A DNA stretch of 64,000 nucleotides, from contig JAWHQI010000185.1 in the NCBI GenBank assembly GCA_033032865.1, positions 620,001-684,000 on the forward strand, given 5' to 3'. How positions within the stretch are numbered: position 1 is the first letter of the stretch; each line of letters opens with the position of its first letter. Of this stretch, positions 21,987 to 33,301 are shown piece after piece. This DNA comes from Dactylorhiza incarnata. Its lineage: Eukaryota > Streptophyta > Magnoliopsida > Asparagales > Orchidaceae. Under the pieces are notes generated by a model. It was given only the letters and a program-made list of their open reading frames with translations. It was not told the DNA's origin and did no database searches. The position numbers and the translations under genes were made by a program.

Positions 21987-23408
21987 TGATGAGTCCCAAA
22001 TATATACACATTTATGGACTCATCTGGGCCGATTTTCTAGTCTATGCACTTCACTTTAGACATGTTTTCACTTATATTTGATTCTCCATGCTAAGTGCAC
22101 CTTTAGGCCCGTTTTTGGTGTTATTTCGTATTATTCTCCTTTAGTAGTTGCTTTGCATTGTTAAGTGCCACTTTCAGTGGCTGGATTCGTGGTTGTGCTG
22201 GAACAGGTGTCGTGCAGGTGTTTCTGGTACAATTCTGTACAGGAACACAGCGCACGACCACTGGTCGTGCGCCACTGATCGTGTGCACTTACCCCCTGAA
22301 ATCTGAGTTCTGTCTTCCTTATCGCACGACCACCTATGATAGCGCGCACGACCACTGGTCGTGCGCCACTGGTCGTGCGAACATTGTATTTTATAATTTT
22401 CTTACCTTGCAGACTCCGTCCAGTCAGGCGCACGATCACAGGATGCTAGTGCGCACGACCACTGGTCGTGCGCCAATGACCGTGCGCACTGTTTATTCCA
22501 GCGCCTATATATAATCCTGTTCGCGAATTAGGGATAATCGGGCTTCCGGGAGCGGGTTTTCTAGTCCGTACGCCGCCGATTTCCATTTCCAGACTCCTCC
22601 CCTTCATCTTCTCCGCAAGGGGAAGTCATCTCCGGTCATTCTAGACGTTCCTCCATCATCCGAAAGCATTCTCCACCGTCCGCAAGCACTCAAGCAAGCC
22701 GTCTCCATTTCTGTTCGGTGAGGAGGATAGCAATCCTGAGGTAGAAGACGACGGAAGCACGTGGAGAGATCGTGACAGTCTCTCGACGCCGGAAGCACAG
22801 TCCGCCCGAGTCCGGAGGTAGCTTGACAAACTGCCATTCCGGCCGTGAACGGCCGCTAGTCTTCATCCATTGGTTGTCCTCTTCCTCTCCCATTTGTTGT
22901 ACTTTTGCGAATCATTTTAAACTTGAATATCATGATGTTTGGTTTAAATGCAATGGTTATTTCTTCTCTGTCCTCCACTGAATGTTTGTGATTTGTTTCA
23001 CCTCCACGCGCTCACTCACTCACGCACGCACACATTGTGTTCGATTCGCGTTAGCAAGAGCTAGCGGCGAGTTGTGAAGAGGTGTTTGCGACCCTCACTA
23101 TCCGCACTAGAGACCACTTCATTAGCATGCGCACCGTCCATCCGCCTCAAGAACCTCGGCATTGCGGCCGTTGCACCCATCTAGCCTTGCGAAGCGGTGA
23201 TTTCGACCCGCATTTCTTTTATTGTTGTTAACAGTAGGAAACCGAAATCAAAACTCCACTTTTCGTGTTTATTCCCGCTTGTGTAACAATTGTCACACAA
23301 CGCATTTCGTTCACCCAACCTGCATTCCCAAGAGACCGACACTCGGGGATTCTATTCCCAACATTTATTACCTGCGCGACCGGTGCACTTGCCGAAATTA
23401 TCGCATCA
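21987..23408 (+). mobile_element. 3' LTR of A2
   Basis: A 1,422-bp partner of 16327-17747, with the same palindrome cluster (22250-22480) and the TATA-like sequence near 22506. It is followed by ACCGG, the target duplication, and then G1 RNase H sequence. Confidence 0.94.
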
Positions 23409-23413
23409 ACCGG

Positions 23414-25298
23414 CACTGCTCCTCTTCTCCACGCAAGAAATAACCAAGGCCTCCAGGTCACGTATCAGGTTCTCATCATGCATCTGAATCCAGTTGGCCT
23501 GCGCTGGAGCCCTGCGACTGAGTGCATCTGCGACAACATTCCCCTTCCCGGGAGTGTAGTGGATCTCGAAGGTGTAGTCCCCAAGGAGCTCCATCCACCT
23601 CTGCTGTCACATATTCAGCCCCTTCTGCGTCAGAAGGTATTTCAGGCTCTTGTGGTCCGTGAAGATGTCGATCTTCACGCCATACACATAATGCCGCCAA
23701 ATCTTCAGGGCAAATATCACGGCCGCCAACTCTAAGTCGTGGACCGGATAGTTCCGCTCGTGCACCTTCAGCTGGCGAGAGCCGTACGCTACTACCTTGC
23801 CATGCTGCTGCAGAACACAGCCAAGGCCGCTCCCAGAAGCATCGGTGTAGATCTCGTAGCCCTCCGTGCCGCAAGGCAAACATAAGATCGGAGCCGTGGT
23901 AAGCCGCCACTTCAACTCCTCGAAAGCCTGCGCACACGCGGGCGTCCAAATAAACTCCTGCATCTTCCGTGTCAGCGTCGTAAGAGGCAGCGTGATCCGT
24001 GAGAAGTTCTCCACGAAGCGCCTGTAATAGCCGGCCAGCCCGAGAAAGCTACGGACCTCCGCTACAGTAGAAAGAACAGGCCATTCCCTGATGGCCGCAA
24101 CCTTCACCGGATCTACCGCCACACCTGCTCCACTAACCACATGGCCTAAGAACGCCACGGAAGGTAGCCAGAACTCGCACTTCGAGAACATGGCATACAG
24201 CTGGTTCCTCCTCAGAACCTCCAAGACTACTCGCAGGTGATCACCGTGCTCCTCCTCGGACTGAGAGTAGACCAGTATGTCGTCAAGGAAGACAATCACA
24301 AACCAGTCGAGGTACTCTCGGAAAGTCCGGTGCATCAAGTCCATAAACACCGAAGGCGCATTAGACAGCCCAAACGGCATCACGGTGAACTCATACTGCC
24401 CGTACCTTGTACTGAAGGCAGTCTTTGGGATGTCACACTCCCTGATCCGTACCTGATAATAGCCGGACTTCAAGTCCAGCTTCGAGTATACTGTCGAACC
24501 AATGATCTGGTCGAACAAGTCGTCTATCCTCGGAAGAGGATACTTGTTCTTCTCGGTCAGCTTGTTCAGCTCCCGATAATCGATGCAAAGCCGCAGGCTA
24601 CCGTCCTTCTTTTTGACAAAGAGGACCGGTGCACTCCAAGGTGAGGAACTCGGACGCACGTAGACCTACTCAAGCAGCTCCTGCAACTGCAGCTTCAACT
24701 CCGCCAACTCCTTCGGAGCCATACGATACGGCGAGCGGGCCACAGGCTTAGCGCCTGGCACCAACTCAATCGTGAAATCTATCTCCCGCTGTGGTGGAGC
24801 ACCGGGGGATCGCTCGGGAACACATCGGGGAACTCTGAAACTACCGGAACATCCACTAGGCTGGCGTTGAAGCCTTCACTAGAGCAAAGAATAACTCTGC
24901 TCCCTGTCGCACTGCCTTGGACACCTGGAGAGCTGACATCAGTATCTTGCTCGATCCACGCATGCCCAAAAAGACCGTCTCACGATCGGCACACTGCCCA
25001 AACCTCACCTCCTTGGTGGTGCAATCGATGCACGCACGCTGTTCCGACAGCCAGTCCATGCCGAAGATTACATCGAACTCAACCAGGGGGAGTAACGATG
25101 CTTTCAGGTCATACTCCTGGCTTCCAACTAGAACCTTCACGCAGCAACTCCTCTCCACATGCATCGAATATCCATTCGGCAGTAGGACCTCCAGTCCATC
25201 TGCAGAAGCAATCGACGACGCACCAATACGTTGGACGAAGTCCGACGATAAGAAGGAGTGCGAAGCTCCAGTATCGAAAAGCGCTATCGCAGGAACGC
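23414..25298 (-). pseudogene. G1 protease, reverse transcriptase and RNase H
   Basis: The minus strand from 25298 starts GVPAIALFDTGASH, the aspartic protease active site (DTG), and runs through FGMDWLSEQ. RT follows at 24659-23900 with [33 protein letters not shown] and the catalytic FLDDILVYS. RNase H (from about 23850) shows [10 protein letters not shown] and [12 protein letters not shown], then a stop at 23607. It resumes with YTPGKGNVVADALSRR up to the A2 junction. A further stop separates protease from RT (near 24660). The frame is the same as gag's, so G1 had a single gag-pol ORF. The active-site residues remain but stops inactivate it. Confidence 0.94.
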
Positions 25299-25391
25299 CT
25301 AAACATTTAAAAAGCCTACGCCGCCAAACAAGGTTAGCTTGAACACTAAAACAGGTATATAAAACAGTAAGGACTGTATCTTAAATTATAC
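25299..25391 (-). other. Intron-like 93-bp insert between gag and protease of G1
   Basis: On the minus strand this starts GTATAATTTAAG and ends TTTAAATGTTTAG, so it fits GT..AG. It is AT-rich, contains an in-frame TAA and is a multiple of three. Excising it would join gag directly to the residues before DTG. It could instead be a small insertion or degraded linker, because its first codons (II) resemble chromovirus coding sequence. Confidence 0.3.
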
Positions 25392-26457
25392 CTGTCACGA
25401 CGTCCTTGGCTTTGATAGCCTCCTGCTGACCAAGACTGAAGACTCTGGGCTGCGGGGGAGCCATACGGGAGGCAGTGGACTCAGCCGTCTTCCCCTTCTC
25501 AAAATAAGATGGCCCAGTCTTCTTCTCTGACCTTTGAAGCCCACTGCGGTAATCCCGAGAGAAATGGCCAGGCATGCCACAAGTGAAGCAAATAAGAGGG
25601 CCACGTCCAGACGACGCGCCCAAAGCAGAGGGAGCTGGCCCAGATAATTGAGCCTTCTTCCAGCGATTCAACCTCCGCAACTTCGCCGCACTCGGCGCCT
25701 TGCCCTCCGGCACTGCCTCGACCACAGCCACCCTGCCCTTCTCCCTGAGCATGTCCTGCTCAAGCGCTCGGGCTGAACTAACGAGGGTCGTGAAACCCTG
25801 CGTCAATGGCCCTGTCAGAAGGTACCGCAACTCACTACGCAAGCCTCCGTAGAACCTGTTCACCCTTCTCCCCTCGTCATCAAAAGAAGTTCCAGCGTAA
25901 CGCCCGAGGCGGGTGAACTCATACAGGTAGTCATCAACCAGTCTCTCACCCTGCGTCAAAGCCAGGAACTGGTTCTCCATCGCGATCTACTGCGACGGAG
26001 GCACATACCTTGCCAGGAAGATTCTCGAGAACTCTTCCATCGGCACATCAACCAATCGCCTTCCCGCAAACTGGCGCCTTTCTACCTCATCCCACCACCG
26101 CTTGGCTTCCTTTTCCAACAAGAAAGTAGCGAAGGTCACCTTCTGCGCTTCATTCGACTGTGTCGCTGTCAGAATTCGCTCCATATGCGACAGCCAGTCC
26201 TCGGCCTCAGCTAGGGATTCAACCCCGGTAAACGGAGGAGGTCAAAATCCCAGGAAATGCTTCAGCTGTTGCTCAGCAGCACGCCTCACGGGGACTTGGT
26301 CCACTCTTAGTGGCTCTAGGGCCACTTCCTGCACCGGCGGTTGACCTTGCCTTCCAGGATGGGCATTCAATGCAGCTAGAACGGCTTCTGTAACTAGCCG
26401 AACCATCTCAGCAGACGGAGGTGTAGGAGCCTCAGTAGACCCGCTACTCTCAACCAC
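25381..26457 (-). pseudogene. G1 gag with zinc knuckle
   Basis: The minus strand from the ATG at 26457 is one frame with stops at 26242 and 25987. Visible parts are an N-terminal Pro/Glu-rich arm and the gag domain (KRWWDEVERR, FLARYVPPSQ, MENQFLALTQGE, YEFTRLGRYAG). A basic linker and one CCHC knuckle follow. The knuckle reads CFTCGMPGHFSRDYR, so the fourth ligand (Cys) has become Tyr. Gag packages the element's RNA. The two stops and the lost ligand indicate decay. Confidence 0.92.
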
Positions 26458-26715
26458 GTCACGGGGACGCGACGGTCCCGCTGCACTTCGAGTGCCCTAC
26501 ACGAGTTCATCACACAGTTAGGCGACAGCACAGTCGCAACTAACAACAAAAGGAACACTCAGGTTCCAAAATCATGCAATAATTGTTGGTTTGTTGTTAC
26601 ATTTTATTCCTAAGTGGACATTTTTGGGTTTATTTTACGTCTCGGCGGTAGCGCACACACGTGCTCACCACCCCTTAAAAGAATTAGTCCACAAATTCCT
26701 TAGAAGGACACGAAA

Positions 26716-26733
26716 CCCTAGAAGCGGATACCA
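26716..26733 (-). other. Primer binding site of G1 (degenerate tRNA-Met)
   Basis: On the minus strand TGGTATCCGCTTCTAGGG lies four bases after the 5' LTR end. Only the first seven bases match the common initiator tRNA-Met site, so another tRNA or mutation is possible. Confidence 0.6.
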
Positions 26734-26737
26734 ATTT

Positions 26738-27251
26738 TGTAACACCCCCATCCGTTAAGAAGCATATGACAGAAGGTCTGGCCGGGGCCCCACGCCATAT
26801 ACAACAAAACGAACGGGAACGTCACAATAAGGAATATCATTCAACTCTAAACAACGAACCTAACTCAGAGCATTCTATGCGGAAGCAAAAGAGAGAGACA
26901 AGATATATAAACCACAAAACCCGAACCCGGGTATGTCCTCTTCTATTAATAGGAATAAAATGTTTTACACAACAAAAGAGGCACAACGGCCTTACAAATT
27001 ACCGACATCGGCGCGCAGGCCGGCCATACATGAAAATAAGAGGACATCAAAAAGGCCTTCAAGGGCCGCAACAGCGCAGGGGCTTCAGCCCGCTATGAGC
27101 CCACTATGTTCCCGCTCGGTCCAGCACCTGTACAACAAGCACACCAAAAACGGTGGCAAAACAGGGCAATGGTCAGCAACAGCTGACCAATTTATAATGA
27201 CCCCTCCCCTTCGAGGGGATGGCAGTTTCCCGTCCCTGCAAGAGCATCACA

Positions 27252-27313
<62 letters not shown>

Positions 27314-28867
27314 CAGAATGAAGTGGCTGACATGGACCACAACAATTCATACATATGCATCAATCACAACGTGGGAATGGCCTCTATGTCTCGTACTCTC
27401 AGGCACTCTTTGGTGTACTCCGCCTTCCACCACCATCCACTCTTGATGGCTTTGCCCTTCGAGCCTAAAGTCGGTGGCCCGAATACCAGGGCTCCCCCGT
27501 GCTTTAATGGTGAACATCCCGTAGTCTGAAGACTCTTTCCCATCGCTTCCCAACATGCTGTACGAGACTTACTAATCAGGTGCTGCAATGGTGCGGTTTT
27601 AGATTCGCCAAATGCCCGTTGTTCACAGCTCTCATTGTACAACACGAAAAGCGGGTATGGCGTCCCCTCAGCCTAGGTATTCTCAATTAGCCAGCTCTAC
27701 GGGCCACTAAGTCATCCACCAGGACACCCTCACAGGTCGGGCACACAGGCCTCAGGTCCTCTCAACAGGTGGGCACAACAACATCACCAGAACTCAGTCT
27801 GGGAGCTTTCGCCGGCGTTAACGCTAACGCCTGGCGATAGCGCACAGAAACCCCATTTTGGCTTCTAGCTGTGGGTGCTTCCCGGGGCACACCCCCAGGC
27901 ATTGCTGCACATGCAGTAGCACTCCCACTGCCTTAGAATGCACAAAATCTCCAGAACTAAGTCTGGGTGCTACCGCCCGGCGATAACGCTAACGCCGGCG
28001 GTAGTGAACAGAAACTCCATTTCTGTTCTAACTTCAGGTGCTTCCCGGGGCACACCCCCAGGCGTTGCTGCGCATGCAGTAGCACCCTCTAGTCCTACGA
28101 AGCAGGATATCAACACGGAGTTTTCCCCGGCACGCATAATATCAAAAAGCATCACCAATCCGGACGAATTGTCTCGGATGGGCTTCACACAGCGCGCCTA
28201 CGTCCATTCCACGCATGGACTCTACATGTATGCAAGATTTGACGGGGATAACACGAATCCACCCGTCGAAGGTCACGACCTCACCCTCTTGGGTAGGGAC
28301 CTCAAAGATGCACGGAAATGGACTAACACATGTCCAAAAGATGGTAGAAAGGATCGTTACCCTTAGACGTCGCTTCAAGGCCATAGCTTGATTTTTGGCA
28401 CGGTTGGAAAGGAGCGTCTAGCCCTCCTCTACGCGTAGCCACCAACGTTGAGGGATTCCGATGAGTGTAGCTCCACCAAATCCAAGCCCTAGGGTTAGGA
28501 AGCCCTATTCATCATCATCTCCAAAGTCTTCCTTCTCTCCAAACCAAAACCATTAAGTGAATAAGGAAGCCAAGTGATTTTCGGCCTCCTAAGGACACCT
28601 ACCAAGCCACCTCAGTCCAAAACAGCCACCAAAGTCAAAGTGCCATAAATGGCCACCTTCTCAAATCGGGGATCTGTATCACGCGCTAGCGTCGGCGCTA
28701 GCGCTAGCGCCTGCGCTAGCTTCCGGCTCGAAGCTAGCGGCTGTCGACGCTTAGAGCTTCCGTCTCGACGCTTGCAACCGTCGAGATGGCTAGCGCCAGG
28801 CGGTAGCACTACCGCCTGCGCTAGCTCCCAGCAGCCCAAATCTGCTTCGAAGTTTTGGGGTGTTACA
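26738..28867 (-). mobile_element. 5' LTR of G1
   Basis: A 2,130-bp LTR. It is longer than its partner mainly because of an expanded TA microsatellite (27255-27311 against about 13187-13202), plus a short extra segment near 27100. The same palindrome clusters are present as in the left copy. Confidence 0.94.
27255..27311. repeat. (TA)n microsatellite, about 57 bp
   Basis: A pure TA run inside G1's right LTR. The equivalent position in the left LTR has only about eight repeats, so expansion or contraction followed insertion. Confidence 0.95.
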
Positions 28868-30172
28868 CTTTACGCACGGTTGGCCTCAACCATGCGCGAA
28901 CAAAACGCAAGACCTCCTATTGGTTGCCGGATTTCGAGTTTTCTAAATTTACCCGTGCGTTTTTATGTACGGTCGGCTTCGACCGTGCGTGAGTAAAACG
29001 CACGGGCATGCCTGCTTCGTGTTCCTAGCCGTCATGCTCGTTAAATATTACACGGTTCATGCACGGTCGTGCGTTCGACCATATGTGACCAATTTCTGAC
29101 TATTTTTATATAAAAGCGCAGATTTCTGCCCTAATCAGGACCAGCACCGTTTTGCCACTCCAGTGCACCAGTTTCGCCGCTCCATCGCCGCCCACATTCA
29201 GGAGGTGCTCCGGGCTTATTCTTCATGCCAATCTTGAGCCGGAGTAACCTCTAGGCCTCCTCCATTGTTCGTGCACCTCCAAAGCTCCATTTCAAGACAC
29301 AACTTGCTGCATCCTTGGAGTTCTCCGGCGACATCATGGACAAAGGCGATTTACGAAGAAGACGGGTCAACTAGAAGGAAGTGACAGTTCCTCTCCGTAC
29401 CACGGACGTCAGTCGTGGACCGAGCTCAGACAAGGCATGATAACCCTTGATTCTGACCGTGAATCCCGACAAGACTTCGTTCCTTGGTTGTAATCTCACC
29501 CCCTCTATTTTGTAGTATTTTATATCTTAATTATGTGTGTGTATGAACTATGATTGCAAAACCCTTATATTGCATTTTAGTACATTTCATGTCTATGTGA
29601 AATTATCTTGTGGTTTTTGCAAGTGAGGAGCGCCCCCATCCATTTTCCATTCCGCCATCGTGTTCATGTGCCGCACTAGAAATTGCTAGTGGCATGCTTG
29701 TCAACGAGGTGCTTGCGACCCTCATTCTGCCTACCTACTCGCCCATCTGCCTAGTGAAGCGGTGCATAGCGGCCCGTGTAATCATTCGCCTAATGAAGCA
29801 GCGCGCTCAAGGCCTGCACAGTTCGATTCGGCTTGCCTACTTGTCCATCCGCCCTTGTGAAGCAGCGCGCTCAAGGCCTGCCTAGTCTCCATCCCGCCAT
29901 GTGAAGCATTGCATAGGGGCATTACATAGGAGTAGTTGTAGTATTTTATTTTATTTCCACAAACCAAATCACCCCCTTTCGCACCCATCCAACCTAAAGG
30001 ACTTCGATCTCAAGTCCGTCCTCAATAGTTAACTCCACCTTACTGTGTTCCTTTGAGATTCGATACTCGGGGATTTGCTCCTCATTTTATATTACTTGAA
30101 TGATCGGTACACTGCCATTTCGTGCCGCAGTCTAGCTACCGACTATAGCGGTGTGCTAAGATTTGCGCATCA
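28868..30172 (+). mobile_element. A1 5' LTR, right fragment
   Basis: Starts with the second TSD copy CTTTA (28868-28872) and continues A1's LTR to GCGCATCA at 30172. It carries palindromes such as CGCACGGTTG..CAACCATGCG and a TATA-like TATATAAAAG near 29106-29115. Confidence 0.93.
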
Positions 30173-30178
30173 AGTTTT

Positions 30179-30197
30179 TGGCACCGTTGCCGGGGAA
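30179..30197 (+). other. Primer binding site of A1
   Basis: Reads TGGCACCGTTGCCGGGGAA, one base different from A2's site. It has the same six-base spacing to the LTR end. Confidence 0.88.
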
Positions 30198-30411
30198 CAC
30201 AGACGTGTGAGTTGCGGTAGAGGGAGACAAGAGATAGTAGTTCTTCCAGTGTGTATAGCCGCCTAATTATTTTTGTTTGCTTTTTAATTATATATTATTT
30301 GTTTCTCTCCTATTTTAAAGTTGTAGGCAAGTTTAATCTGAGTTTTATTAGTTTGTGTAAATTTCCTTGCAAAGAATTTCAGTTTCGTTATATCTTCTTT
30401 AATTATTGAAA

Positions 30412-31542
30412 ATGTCGTCATGGGATATTTGTCCTAGCACTTACGACAAGATGGTTTATTATATAGACCAAATGAAGGAGTTAAATGATAGGCAGTGTAG
30501 GAACTTTGTTTGCTTGTTGTGTCGAGGAGAGGGTCATGAATTGAAGGACTGTCCTAGTCTTTTCAATCCTGACCGCTGCTCCTCCACTCATGACAACATT
30601 GTCCCTACCACTCATTCTTTACCCGTGGAGGCAATTGCCTACTCACCCCTTGAGCTTAATTCTCGCATCGGTTCTTCTCTCCATGTTTATGGCTTCACTC
30701 CTAGTGATGATGATCACTCATCTATTGGCCAACAAGAAGAGAATTTCGAACTTATGGATACACCTGAGTGGGATGAGGAAAGTATTCTCTCCATCGGGGA
30801 GGCATTATCAGATCTTTTTGCAGAGGAACCAAATCTTTTTGTTCCTCCAGTTTCTTTGCAAGATTTTTCTACACACATTTTTTATGATCTTGTCGAAGTA
30901 ATTGAGCAGGGGGATGATTTTGAGCCTGAGGCTGCTCCGAGGTGGGATGATGAGGATACTCTTTCTGATGAGGAGGTCTGCACTTCTTCATGGGATGAGG
31001 AGGTCCAACTCACCACCGAGGCCCTTGAGTTCACGGGTCCCCCTTGCTATGATACTTACGATGATGACAGTGATTTATCCTTGGATCTTGCTTGGAGTAA
31101 GACCGGGACCACTCCCCCGATTTTTGATTATTTAAGTCATTCCTCTCTTTTATTTCTTGAACCCCTTTCTTCATCTGAGCTTGTGCAGGTTGAATCTTCA
31201 CAGGTACTTCAGGAGTACTTGGAGCATTTTGCTCAAGTCAATGAGGAGCGTAACCTCATATGTGAGGAGGTTGACCCCTCCCTCATAGTGGAAACCTCAC
31301 TTATTACCTTTTCCTCCTGCCACCTCCATGAAGATGACACCTTGCTGGGCAAGGATAGTTTTGGTGAGTTGAGTGAGGATTCCTCCTCTTCTTACTTTTT
31401 ATTCCCTCTACCTGTGACGAGCAGGTATTATTTATATTCGGGTAGAGGCATGACTGTTCTATCGTCGTATCGGTACTCGCTACCGACACGTATATTAGAA
31501 CAGTTACATGTGCATTTCCTTTTTCATAGACCCATTAGATAG
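30412..31542 (+). CDS. Acidic zinc-knuckle ORF of non-autonomous A1, function unknown
   Basis: A 376-codon uninterrupted frame. I start it at the ATG at 30412, which gives MSSWDIC; upstream in-frame codons lack an ATG. Residues 34-47 form an intact CCHC knuckle (C34, C37, H42, C47). The rest is strongly acidic and rich in Ser/Asp/Glu, with repeated W-D-E-E/W-D-D-E blocks (about residues 118, 177 and 198), then a basic C-terminal tail. It has no gag capsid domain, protease or pol motif. It is the only ORF in A1 and sits where gag begins in Athila elements. I infer an RNA-binding or scaffold protein derived from, or replacing, gag. It is remarkable that it is open while everything around it is decayed. 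Function is otherwise unknown. Confidence 0.7.
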   Translation: MSSWDICPSTYDKMVYYIDQMKELNDRQCRNFVCLLCRGEGHELKDCPSLFNPDRCSSTHDNIVPTTHSLPVEAIAYSPLELNSRIGSSLHVYGFTPSDDDHSSIGQQEENFELMDTPEWDEESILSIGEALSDLFAEEPNLFVPPVSLQDFSTHIFYDLVEVIEQGDDFEPEAAPRWDDEDTLSDEEVCTSSWDEEVQLTTEALEFTGPPCYDTYDDDSDLSLDLAWSKTGTTPPIFDYLSHSSLLFLEPLSSSELVQVESSQVLQEYLEHFAQVNEERNLICEEVDPSLIVETSLITFSSCHLHEDDTLLGKDSFGELSEDSSSSYFLFPLPVTSRYYLYSGRGMTVLSSYRYSLPTRILEQLHVHFLFHRPIR

Positions 31543-33301
31543 TACTGTTTTAAATTTGAATAAGTCATGCTGGGATGACAATAACCCCAGTAGTTATCTT
31601 ACTTTTCCTGCATTTTTATTTTATCTAGTTTAGTTTAGTTAGTGATATTTCATTTTAGTATGTATATTTTCTTTTGTTTTTGCGGAGCTCACCCATGCAG
31701 GTCCTTCTTCTAGATGGCGGATGCTACAGCTTTTTCTTGGTTTACATGCCAATCTTCTGGTATGCTCACTACTGATCATTGGGTACTCTCTTTCCCTAGA
31801 CTTCATTTTGAATTTCATGGTTATATCTTGTGTTGGATTGTTTAGATTAAGTCTGGGGGGGAGCAGCTTTTCGTTACCCACTGTGCACGCACACGTTGCA
31901 TTGCATACTAGAAGTAACTTTATCTCCTTTATTTAGTATTGTTCATCATTACCGCACACCACTACACCCACTTTAGCGCGCACTCACTTGTTTGTGTGCT
32001 TCCGTTCATGCTTATTTTGGTTGGGATTTTGAAATAGGATGTTAGTTTAGGTATTGGAAGTCAGAGTGTGATGTTGACTCCAGTAGTGCTCTAGTCGCAT
32101 ATGCATGCTCTAGTAGAAATTTGAGTAAAATTAGATTATTTCTATGCATTTAATTTACGATTAGTGTTTTTGCGTTGTTTTAGATTTATTATACTCAATT
32201 GGTGAATGTGAATGAAATTGGCGGTAGCATGGTGTTGTGTGTAGGCAAGCGCTAGTTGTGTGTTGCTCGAGTCGGAAGGAAGGTTTACCTTTCTCATGGG
32301 CTAAGAACTTGCCCCAAGCGACTCTTGAAGCATGGGCGAGAGCAACTCATATTGTTAAACGTGATGTTTGCCATTTTTTTTGGCTAGTTTGCGCCTTGTT
32401 TTCCATGGCCTATGCGTTTACCTTTGCAAGCCAAGTTTGTGCCTAGCCCTCCTTTGTTTCAGCTCTTCTTTCAATCACCAAAGCCTGAAGCTTATCATAT
32501 TATCACAACCAAGTATTGAGTTAACTGAAATCATATTTCTTGATTTGGTGTGATGTATGGAACCTTTGTAATGTGAAAGAAAAATCTGTATTATTTGCTG
32601 AACTCATTATTGTGAACCAACCGGGGGATAAAAGAAAAAAGAAAAAAAATGAAGTTAAAAGAAAAATCTGAAAAGAATTGGAATGAAAAGAAATCCCTTG
32701 GAGCGTAATATAAAATTCAGTTTGTATTTGTTGGAGTAGGCTATGTGCACACCCAGTTTTCAAGCTAAGTCTGGGGGTGTGTCACACTAGCATCGTTCTT
32801 GGTCTTGTTTTGGTACAGCGTTATCTTTTGACTCAATTGGGTTGTGTAGCCATCCCATTTATCATTGAATATCATACCATAACCTAAGCCCCATTATAAC
32901 TTGAAAGTCCTATTGATTTAACTTGTGAGTTTGCTAGCGCCGTGGAGAGAGTGTAACCGGGCAAGCTTATGGTTCTCGTCGTTGATGGATTTCAGCGGAG
33001 TTATCCCCAAATTTTGGTCTTTAGCAACAACCTCCTGAGTGGCTTGTGCACTTTCACACCGGGCACGACCGCACAAGTTCTTCATGATTCACCAGTTGAG
33101 TATCAATAAATCTTTATTTACGTTTTAACACTTTTGTAAATTAGTTAGCATAGTTAGAATCTCCTTTTAGTTAATTTCTATTTGCATGCATATGATACTT
33201 CGCAACGTACTCCTATTTTGCAATTCCCTTCACTAACTGCCATTTTCATACTCCGCCGGATTTGTTTGCTCGGGACGCGCAAACAGGTAAGTCTGGGGGT
33301 G
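31543..33301 (+). other. A1 3' internal non-coding region
   Basis: No gene is supported here. AAGTCTGGGGG tracts occur at 31849, 32766 and 33289; the last abuts the 3' LTR. From 31690 onward the sequence parallels A2's 20480-21986 with only moderate divergence. It includes a purine-rich stretch (about 32620-32700) that corresponds to A2's 21315-21375. Confidence 0.8.

Larger units (their letters stand above)
16327..23408 (+). mobile_element. Athila-like gag-pro element A2
   Basis: The LTRs are 16327-17747 (1,421 bp) and 21987-23408 (1,422 bp), nearly identical by eye, with TGATGAG..GCATCA ends. The flanking five bases are ATCGG and ACCGG, a TSD with one mismatch. Removing A2 joins G1's RNase H and integrase in frame. 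PBS, gag and protease are present but there is no RT, RNase H or integrase, so the element is non-autonomous. It is the innermost layer on the left side and therefore the youngest event there. Confidence 0.94.
12683..28867 (-). mobile_element. Chromovirus G1 (Ty3/gypsy, Tekay/Del-like), split by A2
   Basis: Its LTRs are 12683-14758 and 26738-28867, both running TGTAACACCC to GGGGTGTTACA. A perfect TSD CTTTA lies at 12678-12682 and 28868-28872. The element is on the minus strand: PBS at 26716-26733, gag, protease, RT, RNase H, (A2 insertion), integrase with chromodomain, and a polypurine tract at 14759-14772. The C-terminal chromodomain and long LTRs point to the Tekay/Del branch. Several in-frame stops make it defective. 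The empty target site can be read in A1's intact 3' LTR at about 33698. Confidence 0.95.
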
